A stretch of 64,000 bases of DNA from Prorocentrum cordatum (GCA_963575745.1 CAUYUJ010011170.1:210001-274000); one strand, 5' to 3'; positions 32,471 to 43,765 are shown, numbered from the stretch's first letter. The notes: generated from the letters alone by a model not told the origin. Translations and numbers: made by a program.

Positions 32471-32750
32471 GCGAGACAAATTCCAGATCACCGTTATTTT
32501 CTACAACGCACTGAAAGCATTGCCGATCTGGGAAGAGTTCAGCAACGTGGAACTGCTAAGGTCCGCTGGAGAACTCCTTTTGAAAGCTGCTATCTTGATG
32601 TCGTCGCCCTTCGGCCTCATTCGTGAATCGTCCTTGCGCCGCGCCAGCTTTAGCCATCTAGCGTGCCGCGTCCCGAATGATTCACCTGGTGCTGGTCTGG
32701 CATCCATGGCTGCCTCCAAGAATGAGATGGATCGCCCGCCCGTCGTGGGC

Positions 32751-32878
32751 CTGTTCTCCAGAAACAGCACCTGCCAGGAAGCGTGCTCAGAACGTCCCAG
32801 AATACGCTTCCCCGAACAGTCCGAAACCAGTCCGCGCCGCAGCATTCTGGCCCAGAAAAGGGACACATCATATCTGTA
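32751..32878 (+). repeat. LTR-like direct repeat, left
   Basis: Pairs with 40578-40698. The best block is CGAAACCAGTCCGCGCCGCA, then GCATTCTGGCCCAGAA, then ACATCATATCTGT; the left third is much more diverged. Termini and target-site duplication cannot be placed. Confidence 0.5.
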
Positions 32879-32944
32879 TTCGCGGTGGTCTGACCACGCC
32901 GTAGATTCCCCAGTCAGGCTCGCAGCGATGAGAGAGCAGCAGCA

Positions 32945-34010
32945 GCGGCCGGCGCGGCAGACGCGGCGCAGATGTTTCTCCAGAGACTGAGCGAGATGGA
33001 GAGAAGGATGGAGGCGACGCAAGCCGAGAACCAGCGGCTCCGCGCTGAGCTGGCGTCTCGGGGTCCAGAGCGCGCGGGGGCTCCGAGACCTCATGGTTGC
33101 GCTCCTCCAGGGCTCTCGCCGATCGCGCCCGCGATCGACGCCTGCGTGGTCGGGGAACCCAAGCGCTTGACTTCAAGGGCGAATCGTGGCCGAGCTTCGC
33201 ACGTGGCGGCGGTTTCGCCGCACGTCCCAGAGCTCATCAAGCTGGCTGGGGACGCGCATGAGGAGGTCGATCCGGTGAGCTTGGGTGGCGACGACGAGAT
33301 GCGCGCGCCGTTCGAGGGCCGCGCCCAGGACCAGGTGGAAGCAGCCGGAGAAGGCGAGGGGCTCATGCTCTGGCGTCTTCTGATGGAGGAGTACGAGCCG
33401 AGGTGCCGCAGCCAGACCACAGGTTTGCAGAAGGTGATGACTTTCGCTTTCGCGACGGACGTCCAAGCGAGCTCCGACGCTTTCGAGAAACTTGTCCAGC
33501 AGCGCCAGAAGGCGAGCGGGCGCAAGGTGGACGAAGCAGAAAGATGGGCGCGGTCATCAACGGCTTGGCGGGGGTCTAGGGCGAGCAGGCCAAGCGGCTC
33601 CCGGAGCACATCGTCCAGAACGCCCACCGGTTGGACACGCGCGGGAAGTTGCGGCGCAAGATCCACGCAAGTTCATCGGGCAGGTGCTAGGCATCTCGGT
33701 GGCGACGCGCCATCCGAAAGCAGACGGCAAAGGGGAGCTTCAATTGAAAGTTCAGTTCCCGGGGAATCGTTTCGGATGCGGCGAATCTGGCCACGAGAGC
33801 ATGGACTGTTGGCACCGGGAAGGACAGGGCCCACAGAGCGGCGATAAAGGCTCCGGCCGCGGCGCAGGAGGGCGAGGAGGTAACGGTCCAGGCGGGGGAC
33901 AAAGACGAGGTGCCTCAGTTCCTCCACCCATCGCGGGGACGCGCGACTACCGCGGCATCGACGGCCGCCGGAGGGCGGGGTGCCGGAAGATGGCAGCATA
34001 CATGAAGGAG
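32945..34010 (+). pseudogene. Copia gag remnant with damaged zinc knuckle
   Basis: Starts with a coiled coil (FLQRLSEMERRMEATQAENQ). A capsid-like pattern (EGLMLWRLLMEEYEPRCRSQ) at about 33355-33420 and FEKLVQQRQKASGRKVDEAE follow, then a frame change near 33540-33560. The second frame holds RFGCGESGHESMDC at 33771-33812, a CX2CX4HX4C nucleocapsid knuckle in which the first Cys position is Arg (CGT). A Gly/Arg-rich tail follows. A TAG interrupts the first frame near 33580. Confidence 0.6.
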
Positions 34011-34389
34011 ACAGGCACCAGCGCCGCCATCATCGGCCGGGCCCGCGAATGTACGCAAGCGGATCGACCAGTTGGCCGACGTCCAGAAGCAGCTCGCGGC
34101 CCTTTCGATGTAGTGGCAAGAGGTGTCGAGGGATCTGCAGTCGACCGAGCTTGGATCGCTCCAGCTCGCCAGCTTGCTGCGTTGTCCACCGCGAAGGAGA
34201 TATCAGCCGCGGGAAGGACCGTCAGGGTCGGCGTCGGCTACGGCGCCGAGCTCACGGCGCGGCCAGAGAAGCTGTTCCTGGAGGTGCCGATCGAGCCGAA
34301 CGAGGAGAGCAAGACCGGCGTCAAGTATTGGTCTCCGAACGACATCGACCATCCGACGATCCCAGATTTGGTCTGCACGAATGAGATGC

Positions 34390-34578
34390 GCACGGAAAGA
34401 ATGGGTACGATGTCCAACAGCAGTTCTTGCCCATTTTGAACAGGGCTCGCCGTCCGCGCCGCCGCGGCCTGTGCCCATTTGAGACAGAAGGCCGCCTGCC
34501 AACAGCGGCCGCTGTTGGTCCGGGACAACATTTGCTGTTGGGCATTGTTCCCATTGTCTCCGTGCCCATGTCGGGCGT
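34390..34578. mobile_element. Small foldback insertion with internal 20-bp palindrome
   Basis: AATGGGTACGATGTCCAACAG (34403-34423) and its imperfect inverse CTGTTGGGCATTGTTCCCATT (34533-34553) form inverted termini of a roughly 170-bp segment. In the middle CCAACAGCGGCCGCTGTTGG (34499-34518) is a perfect palindrome. The segment interrupts retroelement coding sequence. Confidence 0.5.
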
Positions 34579-34584
34579 CCAAAT

Positions 34585-34840
34585 TTGGGGCGCCGCAGCT
34601 ACGACTTCCTGGTCGGCGGCGAGCCGAGGTCGGTCAAACCCCGCATCGCGCCCGCGAGGAAGCCGCTCTTCGCCGCGTGCGACTTGAACGACAAGGGGCA
34701 CGACGCCCATTTCATGCGCGACCAGCGCGCTTGGGCAGAGCACAACGTGACGATGCATATCACCACGTTTGAGCGCGTCGGGGGCAGGTGCGAGATCGCG
34801 GCCGAGGCGGTGAACACGTCGCGCCCGACGCGGCAGGGCA
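34585..34840 (+). pseudogene. Copia post-protease segment
   Basis: FAACDLNDKGHDAHFMRDQR followed by VTMHITTFERVGGRCEIAAE matches the spacer between protease and integrase in copia-type polyproteins, where D-x-N-D-x-G-H-D-V is common. The protease active site itself is not recognisable upstream, where the foldback insertion lies. Confidence 0.4.
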
Positions 34841-35129
34841 GCCGCCTGCAGGCCCGACGGAGCGGGGCCCGCTCGCCGCGGAGCCCGGGGGGCGAGCGGG
34901 GCCCGAGGGAGTGGCATCCCCGGGCCAACAGTGCCTTGAGGAGCATCTGGGCACCACCGAGGAGAGCGGAGTTCACTCTGCGCTGCGCCCCAAGGCGCCC
35001 GCCAAGAGGGTGCTGGAGGAACGCGAAGTTAGCCGCTGCCCCATCCGGGGGCGGCGTCGGCTCTGCGCGACGGGCCGGGGCAAGGCGGGCCCGCGCCGGA
35101 GACGCGCGGACGAGGGGATGTTGGCCCCG

Positions 35130-35950
35130 TCACATCTCGCGACTATTGCTTCATGGGCGCGCACAGGGAGGTAGACGAGGCCTCGGGCGAGACCGCCCCC
35201 ATCATCGCGCGCCGCAATCGCCGCGACAGGTGGATCACAATTCAGCCACCCCGTTCGGCGCAGAGGAGCCGACGAGTGGGCTGCGCGCGCTGTGGCCGAG
35301 GACTTGCTGCTGAACGCAGGTTTCGCCGAGTTCTTCTACAAGAGTGGCGGCGAGGACTCCACCGAGGCCCTAAATCGCCCTGTAGCGGCCAAGCTCCGGG
35401 AGATCTCCTCGACGAAAATGGTCGCTACCTGCGAGGAGTCGCCCCGGGCTCATTTGGGGGCGAATGCCCGCGTCGATCGAGCAATCTGGGAAGTGGGATG
35501 CATTTCCCTGACGATGGTTTTCGACGTGAAAGACGTGCACGGGATGAAGACGACAGCGGATCACCCGTGCTGGTTGCAGGCGAATGAGTGCGCTGACCGG
35601 CTGCTGTCGCGGTGCCGGAAGTGCTCTCGCAACAGGGCGACCGCCTTCAAGCTTAGACGTGGTCGGCCCTGTAAGCGAGCGATCCCGAAGTTCGGGGGGC
35701 CGATCTTGCATTTGAAGGTCGCAGAGAGGAGGGGCGGGGCCAAATTTGAGGACAGGTGGGGCTTAGGATTCTTCGTCGCCCCGATCGAGCGCGCGATCGA
35801 AGTTCGGGTCCCGACGCCGGAGGGGCGCTTCGAGGTCAGCATTATTCGACGACTCCCGCGAGAACAGTGGAGGGACCAAGAGGTCCTCAAGGCGCTCGCG
35901 GGCACCGCGCGGGCGGCGGCGCCCCGTTCAGAGGGAGTAGCGGAGCTGCG
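35130..35950 (+). pseudogene. Copia integrase, catalytic residues changed
   Basis: About 35140-35220 reads DYCFMGAHREVDEASGETAP in one frame. From 35292 the frame reads NAGFAEFFYKSGGEDSTEAL, where the second catalytic Asp (usual KSDGE) is Gly. Then SPRAHLGANARVDRAIWEV follows, where the usual Glu is Asp. WLQANECADRLLSRCRKCSRN, GRPCKRAIPKFGG, RWGLGFFVAPIERAIEVRV and RRLPREQWRDQEVLKAL complete the copia post-core pattern. The product would be inactive as an integrase. Confidence 0.65.
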
Positions 35951-36059
35951 AGCAAGTAGCAGCCGCTGGCGGTCGGCGACGCGCCAGCGATGGTCGCGAT
36001 CGAGCCGGCGGTCCCAGAGGAGGAGCTGCCCCCGGCTCCGGAGAAGCCGGCGGCGTCGG

Positions 36060-36660
36060 AGGTGAGGCAAATCTACATCCCGCGCAACGTGATGCTCGCG
36101 CGCTACGGGCACACCGAGCAGTGCCCGGGGTGCGACGCGGCCAGGGGTGCAAGGGCCCCCGCGCCCACAGCAGCGCGTGCCGCGCCAGGATCGAGGCGGC
36201 AATCCTCGCGGACAACGGCGAGCGCGCCGACTTCTTGAAGGAGCTCAAGACGCTTAGAGGTGAAGAGATCGACGTCGAGAACAAGCACGAGGCCGCCGCG
36301 GCGCCGCTCGCAGAGAGGGAGCGGCGAGCGCCGAGCGCTGCGGCGGGATCGGCCAGGGCGCCCGGCGAGGCGAGCGCCGCGGCGGAGGCGCCGCCGCCGG
36401 ACCCGATCGAGGCCGATGGCGACCGAAGGTCCGGAGCAGATTTCGGGAGCGATGGAGGACGCAGATCTGTTCATGGACTCGCGCGACGAGGACGAGCCCC
36501 AGAACGTTCCGCAGGACGCCCCCAAGAACATTCTGGACAGCCGGCCGCCGAAGAGGATGCGCGCCATCATGGACATCGCGAAGCACGAGGTGCAGTCCCC
36601 AGGGGGTCGGTTCATCGGTGTGAAGTTCGATTCAAACGACGTCAGCGAGGTGTTCTGTCG
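36060..36660 (+). pseudogene. Copia polyprotein linker with CPGC/HxxxCR motif
   Basis: QIYIPRNVMLARYGHTEQCP and GCDAARG, then in a shifted frame GPRAHSSACRARIEAAILAD. This is the 'YG-T-x-x-CPGC ... H-x-x-x-CR-x-R' segment found between integrase and RT in this copia lineage (family knowledge from memory). An acidic/Ala-rich linker with EEIDVENKHEAAA follows. The zinc-binding role is inferred. Confidence 0.45.
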
Positions 36661-37470
36661 TGACAGACTTACCGCTCGTTGTGGTGAGCTCGCTCTACGG
36701 GCTGGATGCGCCCTTGACTCGATGACTGGCTGGGGCCTGAACGACCCCGATCAGGTCGGAGAGGCGAGGGCCCTGAGGCGCGAGACGAGGCCCGAGGTGC
36801 TCATGGGATCGCCCGGCTGTAGGGCGCTCTGCGCGCTGCTGTCACTCAGCGCGGCCACTCCTGAGGTGTGCGAGAAGATCGTCGAGAAGGGCCAGCGCCA
36901 CCTCGTCCTCTGCGTAGATCTTTACGAGGAGCAGCTGACTGACGACCTCGACTTCGTCCACGAGCACCCGCAGTCGGCGAGCAGCTGGTAGGGGATCGAG
37001 GGTTCAGGCGCGCCTTGCTCGACCTGGGGCGCGGTGGGCGCGGAATGACCAGCGCGCCGCTGGCCAGATTGCGACCGGCGACCGCGGTGAGGAAGTCCCA
37101 GCGAGGAAGGCGACAGGGTGGGCCACGTCCATGCGAGAAGTTGCCGAGGAGCTCGGGTGCTCTCAGTGCCCCAACCACTGGGCGCAGGAGGGGCATTTGC
37201 ATGGTCACCTGATCGATGGGCGCGCCGCTGCGGCGGCGGCCTACCCGCCCGCGCTGGCGGCGGCGACCCTCGGAGGCATCTGGCGGGGATTCCAGAGGCA
37301 GAGCCGGACGTCCACTGGCGAGCTTGAGGCGGGCCTCACCGGCCACGATGAGTCTGCGCTCGAGAATTGCGAGGGCATCCACGACGACATCGCAGGCGCG
37401 CCCCTGCCAGCAGCAGAGGTCAGGAAGTCGAGAACGGAAGAGATCGATGTTCTGAATCCTGAATCAGCCC
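36661..37470 (+). pseudogene. Copia polyprotein, weak linker region before RT
   Basis: Open plus-strand frames (DRLTARCGELALRAG to about 36990, then EVAEELGCSQCPNHWAQEGH at about 37130-37190) carry no recognisable catalytic motif. Position between integrase and RT and shared orientation suggest that they are polyprotein remnants. Confidence 0.3.
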
Positions 37471-37473
37471 CCC

Positions 37474-37945
37474 GTGCGCGCGAGGGTTCCGAGGGGGCAG
37501 AGCGTCGGCAAGACTCTCATTGAGGTGAGGTGGGCCGACGTAAACAAAGGCGACAGCGAGCGCATGGAAGCGAGGTCGAGGCAAGTCGCCATGGAGTTCA
37601 AGTGGCGGGGCCCGTTCATGGACAGGGCGCTCGCGGCGACGCCGCCGCTGGAGGCGCCGAGGTACGTTCTATCGTGGATGACCATCGTCCACAGGAGAGG
37701 AGCCCGGAGGCCAGCTCAAGAGGATCGTGCTCGACGCGTCACGAGCGCATTCGCACCCCTTCTGTCGGTGAGACCTACATCGAGCTGCCGCCAGAGGACG
37801 CCAGGGACGGGGTTCGTTGGGCCCCTGGAGCGGACGATGTACGGCACGAGGGGCGCGGCCCACCAGCGCGACAGGTTCTGCAACGAGTGCACCCATACTG
37901 CGGGGCGTCGCACCGGAAAGTCTTGCCGGTGCATCTACTCAGGAG
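37474..37945 (+). pseudogene. Copia RT, N-terminal half
   Basis: RWADVNKGDSERMEARSRQV then AMEFKWRGPFMDRALAATPP and LEAPRYVLSWMTIVHRR match the fingers of copia RT (usual W-x-D-x-NKGD...RSRLVA-x-E-x-K). After a frame change come an ELPPED-like segment, TMYGTRGAAHQRDRFCNEC (usual YGTRDAA-x-W) and TGKSCRCIYSGGKETRR, where homology stops. The continuation lies at 39335. Confidence 0.65.
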
Positions 37946-37949
37946 GGAA

Positions 37950-39330
37950 AGAAACACGCAGACACAATCATTCGTCGATTTCCCAGAAAATATTGGAAAC
38001 CATGGGAAGTGGTGGGGAAGACGAAATTAAAAACCATATGGGAAATTCTTTACGCTTCGCGTATCCCCACCAGCCCATCTCACAACAGCAACTCATGCGA
38101 AGCATGCCGACAGTCGTGTTTTTTCAGGCGTGTGTCCATTTGGCCCCGCATATCTCCCCTGTTCCTCCTTCCTCCCGCCTCCTTGTACATCCTCCTTGTG
38201 GGGGGAGCGGGAGAAGGACGAGGCGGAGGAGGAGGGAGAGAAAGCGCTCCTCGTGATTTGAGTCGTTTGGGGTTTCTCGTCCTGGTGTGAGTCGTTCGGG
38301 CCCTTCTTCCTGGTGTGAGTCGTTCGGGCTCTTCGTGGTGTGAGTCGTTCGGGCTCTTCGTCCTGGTGTGAGTCGTTCGGGCTTCTCGTGGTGTGAGTTG
38401 TTCGGGCCCCTCATCCTGGTGTGAGTCGTTCGGGCCCCTCCTCCTGGTGTGACTCGTTCGGGCTCCTCGTGGTGTGAGTCGTTCGGGGCCCGCGTCGTGG
38501 TGTGAGTCGTTCGGGCTCCTCGTGGTGTGAGTCGTTCGGGCGCCTCGTCCTGGTGTGAGTCGTTCGGGCCCCTCCTTGTGGTGTGAGTCGTTCGGGCTCT
38601 TCGTGGTGTGAGTCGTTCGGGCCCCTCGTCCTGGTGTGAGTCGTTCGGGCTCCTCGTGGGGCCTCTTGGGGGCCTCTTGGAGCCTCTTGGGGCCTCTTGG
38701 GGGCCTCTTGGGGGCCTCTTGGGGGCCTCTTGGGGGCCTCCTGGGGCCTCTGGGGGCCTCTTGGGGGCCTCTTGGGGGCCTCTTGGGGGCCTCTTGGGGC
38801 CTCTTGGGGGCCTCTTGGGGGCCTCTTGGAGGCCTCTTGGGAGGCTCTTGGGGGCCTCTTGGGGCCATCTTGGGGCCTCTTGCGACCTCCTCAGAAGCGC
38901 CACGAAGCGCTGCCCCCTGAGAAGGACAAAATGAGCCCAAAACCTTTGTAAAATCAGTGATTTTGCTACGAAGGAAGATGAGCGCGGCCCCCTCGGGAGG
39001 CCAAAATGGGGCCAAAACCATCGTAAAAGCAAGGATTCTGGCTTCACAGAAGAGGAGGGGGCTACAAGAGTGCCCCCCCGTCGGGGCCAGAATCCTCGTG
39101 AGGGTCGTCGTTTTTTAGCCCTCCCAGGCGTCGAAAAAGACCCCCCTGACCACCGCGGAACTCCTTGTCCAGGCCCAGGGGGAGGGGGTAGGGGGAGGGG
39201 TAAACCCCGCCCCGAAGGGGAAGAAGGGGGGTTGAGGACAGAGGGGGCTCTCTAAACCACTCACGCCCTAAAGGGCTGGTGGGATTATTGCGAATATGTT
39301 TTTTTGCTTGTATTTATTTGCGTGTCCTTG
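37950..39330. repeat. Repeat insertion splitting the copia RT
   Basis: About 180 bp of AT-richer sequence, part of which is shared in inverted form with about 4160-4200, is followed by a GTGTGAGTCGTTCGGG tandem array (38270-38650, units of 23-26 bp with CTCCTC(G/A)TGGT spacers), a GGGGGCCTCTTGG minisatellite (38655-38890) and GC-rich sequence with two diverged blocks of the type AAA(A/C)CTTTGTAAAATCA(G/A)(T/G)GAT at about 38940 and 39015. No gene. Confidence 0.7.
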
Positions 39331-40480
39331 GGCCCCTTCATCTTCGTCCACTCGAGCGACGAGAGCATCGGGTGGATGCACGGCGACGACGTGATTTTCG
39401 GCGGAGAGGGCAGGGTAGTGGACCGGGCGCTCGAGGTGCTGCGGGGCCTCGTGATCTTGAAGCTGCGGGCGAGGCTGTGTTTGAGAGCGGCAACGCGAAG
39501 CGCATCTCCATCCTCAACCGCTTGCTCACCTTCGAGGTCTGCGACGGCAAGCGCGTCATTCGCTACTAGTTTGGCAAGCGCCATGCTGAGATCTTGGTCC
39601 TAGCGTTCGGGCGTTCGGGTTGAACCAACCGAATGCAAAGGGAGTTGCACCCCCTGGTGAAAAGCTTGGACACTACGACGATGACTGCGAGCTCGACGGC
39701 GGGCTGCTGACGACATACCGATGAGGCACGAGGAGGTTGGGGTGTCTTGCTCAGGATCTCCCTCATCTCGAGCTCGTGTCGAACCGCTGGTGGGTGGTTT
39801 CAAAAGGCTGAAGAGAGTTGTCAGGTTCCTCAAGGCCACTCCCCGATGGGTGGTCAGCTTCTGGGAGCAAGAGAAGTCCACTAAGATCACGGCAAGGGCA
39901 GATCGGATTGGGTTGGCGACGCGGCGACCCGCAAGTCGGTCAGTTCGTGCGCGTGGTTAACTAGATGGAGCCATTTGACCCGAGCGGGTACCAGCGCGCA
40001 GGCAGCGCCGGCGCTGAGCTCGGGCGAGGCAGAGTTCGCGGCCACAGTCATAGCAGGCTCAATCGCTCTGGGAGCGAAAAGCATGGCAGCGTATTTCGGC
40101 GACTCCGACATGCTCATCGAAATAGGCACTGATCCGAGTGCCGCCTTAAGGGCATCCTGGGCAGGATAGGGCTAAGAAAAGTAAGGAACTTGAATACAGG
40201 GCTTCTGTGGACCCAGCATTTGAGGAGGCTAAAGTTTCCCGGTTTGGGGAATTCGATGATAAGTGGAATTCAGCAGACATGGGTACAAAAGGACCTAGCT
40301 GAGCATGTAATGCGGCGACATCTCGAGACTGTGTTCGTGTGGGAAGTGCCAGGTAGCCATCCGCTGGCACTGCATGCCGTGGAAGGCAAAGTGGAATTGC
40401 GCAGTGGCTCGAATCTGTGGCTCATGACCCAAAGGGGGGGCTGGGACCGACTACGCTCCACTACTTCGGGGCCTGTTCCG
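39331..40480 (+). pseudogene. Copia RT C-terminal half and RNase H
   Basis: PFIFVHSSDESIGWMHGDDV with IFGGE gives the RT active-site box as HGDD (about 39340-39410). RNase H appears in shifted frames: SSCAWLTRWSHLTRAGTSAQ, ALSSGEAEFAATVIAGSIAL (about 40010-40070), IGTDPSAALRASWAG, LNTGLLWTQHL and WVQKDLAEHVMRRHLETV (about 40280-40335), matching S-x-x-x-LSS-x-EAE and TD-x-x-AA copia RNase H motifs. At least four frame changes. It follows on directly from the RT half that ends at 37945. Confidence 0.7.
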
Positions 40481-40577
40481 TGACAGCTGAGGGCGAGAGG
40501 CTCCGGCTAGTACGCCAACTTTGCAGCCTCTCGAGGAGCGCTCTTGGATTTTCGTGGGACCCCGGTCTAAGATATCA

Positions 40578-40698
40578 TGTTTTGGAAACGTTTTGCCAGA
40601 AAATGTGTTCATATCGTTCCGGAGGATTAATCCCATATCATTCGAAGCCAGTCCGTGCCGCAGCATTTTTGCCCAGAAGGGGAAACATCATATCTGTG
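40578..40698 (+). repeat. LTR-like direct repeat, right
   Basis: Partner of 32751-32878: CGAAGCCAGTCCGTGCCGCA, then GCATTTTTGCCCAGAA, then ACATCATATCTGT. The position just after RNase H fits a 3' LTR. Divergence is high, consistent with an old insertion. Confidence 0.5.
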
Positions 40699-41140
40699 CC
40701 AAGCAGGTGCTTTTCCAGTTTGAGCCAGGATGACTGCATAACGAAGTCAATTCAGATCTTGTGTGAATGAGCTCTGGTAGAACAGCTCCGCACTCAACAT
40801 ATCATGCTATGCACTCTGAGCTGTACTGTAACACTGCCCAGGCCCTTAAACTTGACACAATCGAAACTGCTTGGGCCCCACCGCTAGCCCAAACGGCGAG
40901 CATAAATCGGGCGTAGCCCCGCGATACCCAGACTGCGTCCTCGTACTACTCGTATTCCTCCCCGTCCTCCTCCCCATCCTGATCGTCGTCGTCGTCCTCC
41001 TCCTCGTCCTCCTCCTCATCCTCCCCGTATTCCTTCTGCTCCAGCTCCTCCTCGTCGTCATCGTCTAGGACGTCGTCCTCATTTCTCCTCTTCCTCCTCC
41101 TGCTCATCCTCCTTCTCCTGGCACCTCGGCGAAGGATGAT
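40699..41140. repeat. TCC/TCG-rich tract, no gene
   Basis: 40940-41120 is an imperfect (TCC)n/(TCG)n array that gives Glu/Asp/Arg-rich minus-strand translations. Otherwise nothing recognised. Confidence 0.7.
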
Positions 41141-41600
41141 CAAACAGTCTCCTATCGGTTGCGCCATAGGTTGCGCCCTGGGCGGCCGAGAGTCAAACCG
41201 CCTCTTATCGGTTGCGCCATAGGTTGCGTTCTCGGCGGCCGATAACCAAACCGTTTCCGATCGGTTGCGCCATAGGTTGCGTTTCGGCGGCTGAGAATCA
41301 AACTGTCTCCGATCGGTTGCGCCAGAGGTTGTGCCCTCGGCGGCTGAGAATCGGGCCGTTTCCGATAGGTTGCGCCATAGGTTGCGCCCCCGGCGGGCCA
41401 TACGTTGTGCCCTCGGCGGCCGAGAATCAAACTGTCTCCTATCGGTTGCGCCATACGTTGCGCCCTCGGCGGCCGAAAATCAAACCGTCTTCTATCGGTT
41501 GCGCCATAGATTGCGCCCTCGGCGGCCGAGAATACAACCGTCTTCTATCGGTTGCACCCTAGGTTGCGCCCTTGGCGGCCGAGAATAAAACTGCCCCGTA
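41140..41600 (+). repeat. About 60-bp tandem array (GGTTGCGCCATAGGTTGCGC...)
   Basis: Seven to eight units with TATCGGTTGCGCCATAGGTT, then GCGCCCTCGGCGGCCGAGAA, then TCAAACCGTCT. The unit contains a CGGCGGCCG near-palindrome. One unit is shortened to CGGCGGGCCATACGTT near 41390. A TTCAG pentamer array follows at 41637-41695. Confidence 0.9.
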
Positions 41601-41699
41601 ATGGGTGCGACCAGTCTGTTCGCCTCAGTTCGTTCAGTTTAGTTCAGTTCAGTTCAGTTCATTCAGTTCATTCAGTTCAGTTCAGTTTACCTCGCGAGC

Positions 41700-42975
41700 A
41701 ACAAATTCGGGCTACGCTCGAAAAGAACCCGTCGCGGTGTTTTCGCAACGGGAGTAGGTGGGGGTCATTGCCTTCGTCGCCGTCGCCGTCTTCGTCGCCG
41801 CCGTCGTTGTGTTCGTCGGCGCCGGCGTCGGCGACGCCGCCGTCGCAGGAGCCACCCGCGCAGGCTGCGCCCAGCACCGCGGCGCAGGTCGCGCTGCCCA
41901 GGCCAGCGCAGGTCACGCGCCTGCTGCTGCGGGCTTTTAGTGGGGGGGGGGCGCTTCAGGGGGGGATGCCCAGTGGTCGCTGATGTGGGCCCGTGCAGGA
42001 CCGTGCGGTGTCGCTATCGAGGGCGCATCGACGATCTATCGGCGCTGTATCGCCGATTCTAGCTCGATGTCTCCCCCCTGTTAACGTTGCCCCTGAGGGG
42101 TGGGGGCCAGGAGGTCATTCGGGCCAGACCTCCTCCCCATTCCCCTGACTGACATTCCCGCGTTGTGACGAAGTCTTAACGGGAAGTGGTTGATCATGTT
42201 CGGCCTTCGGGGACCCTCGCAGGGCCTAGGGACCACGAAAGAACGACTCGGGATGAAAGGCCGGTCCTGGGGAATGGGCCGAGATTGTTGGGGGACGACA
42301 TGGATAGGAATTACGACGTCTGAGTCCTGCGTTCCCGTGTTCGGTCCACGCACACCGTGATAAAGGCCCTCTGTCCACCTACAGTGTAGAGCAGGAGCTA
42401 GTTGAAGGCAGACACAGTGTGCAATTACACGCTGGCGACAGAAGACCATAAACAGCATAGTTAGAGTTTAAATTGAGCATTGTGCTGTATTGTGCGTGCT
42501 GGAGGCCATATGGGAGAGCAGGCGGGAGACCATGAGGGAGAGCACGTATTGGAGAGCATGCGGGAGGCCATTCGGAAGACCATGTTGGAGACTTCACGGG
42601 AGACCGTACGAGAGATCATAAGGGAGAGCAGACGAGAGAACATAATTCCATCAGGCCAGACGGGAGACCAGACGGGAGACCATATGGGAGACCGTTACGG
42701 ACCATCCCGGAGACCATACATGAGACCAATGGCCTATCGTGGGATCTTCTTGGTCTATCTCGGGGCCCTCTTGGGGGCCTCTTGTGCCGTCTGGGGACCA
42801 TTGTGGAGGCTTCTTGGGCCGTCTGGGGCTCACAGAAGTCCGATGAAGGGGGAATGCGTGAATCAATGTATTTATTATGATTTATTACGACGCTAGGACC
42901 TCGCATGAGAATCTACCAAATTCGTTAGGAAGTAATCCTGATCATCGTCCTTGTGATTAAGCAGCATCTGCTGGT
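41700..42975. repeat. No gene; GGGAGACCAT array and minisatellite fragment
   Basis: 41760-41860 is a CGCCGTCG-rich patch. 42500-42720 holds degenerate 12-bp units GGGAGACCAT(A/G)(T/C) alternating with GAGAGCA. 42755-42835 is the GGGGGCCTCTTG minisatellite. The minus-strand open frame 42458-42081 (125 codons) has no recognisable domain. Confidence 0.6.
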
Positions 42976-43320
42976 TGATTGAGGCTGGCCGCCTCGGATG
43001 GCACAGGACGCTCGACAAAAGAACGAGTCTCCCGCTCGAGACTCCCAGGTGTCGGCGAACCTGTGCTTTTTATAGGGAGCTCTTACGGAGGGGCTCCTGC
43101 TCGAGACCTTGCGAGTCACTTACGGGCGAACTCCCGGGACATCCTCTCAATTTATTCAGGAACGAAAACCCCGCTCGCGACGTCCTCGAGATTCAGTATC
43201 TCACTGTCCCGATGGCCGCTACGGATTATCAATGTGAGGTGGGGGTTGGAGCCCCGCTCGAGACCGTCTCTGGATTCAGGCTTCCAGGTGTCACCAAACA
43301 TCTGTGTTCCCCCCCTTTCC
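42976..43320 (+). repeat. Module repeated three times (GCTCGAGAC...CCAGGTGTC)
   Basis: CCCGCTCGAGACTCCCAGGTG at 43031, CTGCTCGAGACCTTGCGAGT at 43098, CCCGCTCGCGACGTCCTCGA near 43171 and CCCGCTCGAGACCGTCTCTG with CTTCCAGGTGTCACC at 43253-43293. They are spaced 65-85 bp apart: a degenerate tandem or LTR-like remnant without coding signal. Confidence 0.4.
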
Positions 43321-43374
43321 AACGTTGGGTTATTGTTTTCTCTGCACCCCCCGCGCAGGAAAAAAACAACCCCA

Positions 43375-43765
<391 letters not shown>

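Larger units (their letters stand above)
32751..40698 (+). mobile_element. Decayed Ty1/copia-type LTR retrotransposon, interrupted in RT
   Basis: Plus-strand gag, post-protease, integrase, RT and RNase H signals occur in copia order (integrase before RT). They are bounded by a diverged direct repeat (32751-32878 and 40578-40698; shared core CCGCAGCATT, GCCCAGAA and ACATCATATCTGT). RT breaks off near 37945 and resumes near 39335 after 1.4 kb of repeats. Stops and frame changes occur throughout. A foldback insertion lies at 34390-34578. The element is long dead. Confidence 0.6.

Noticed and set aside
34500-34520. 20-bp palindrome as a restriction or operator site of a prokaryotic system
   Set aside because: It sits inside a foldback segment within retroelement sequence; there is no prokaryotic context.
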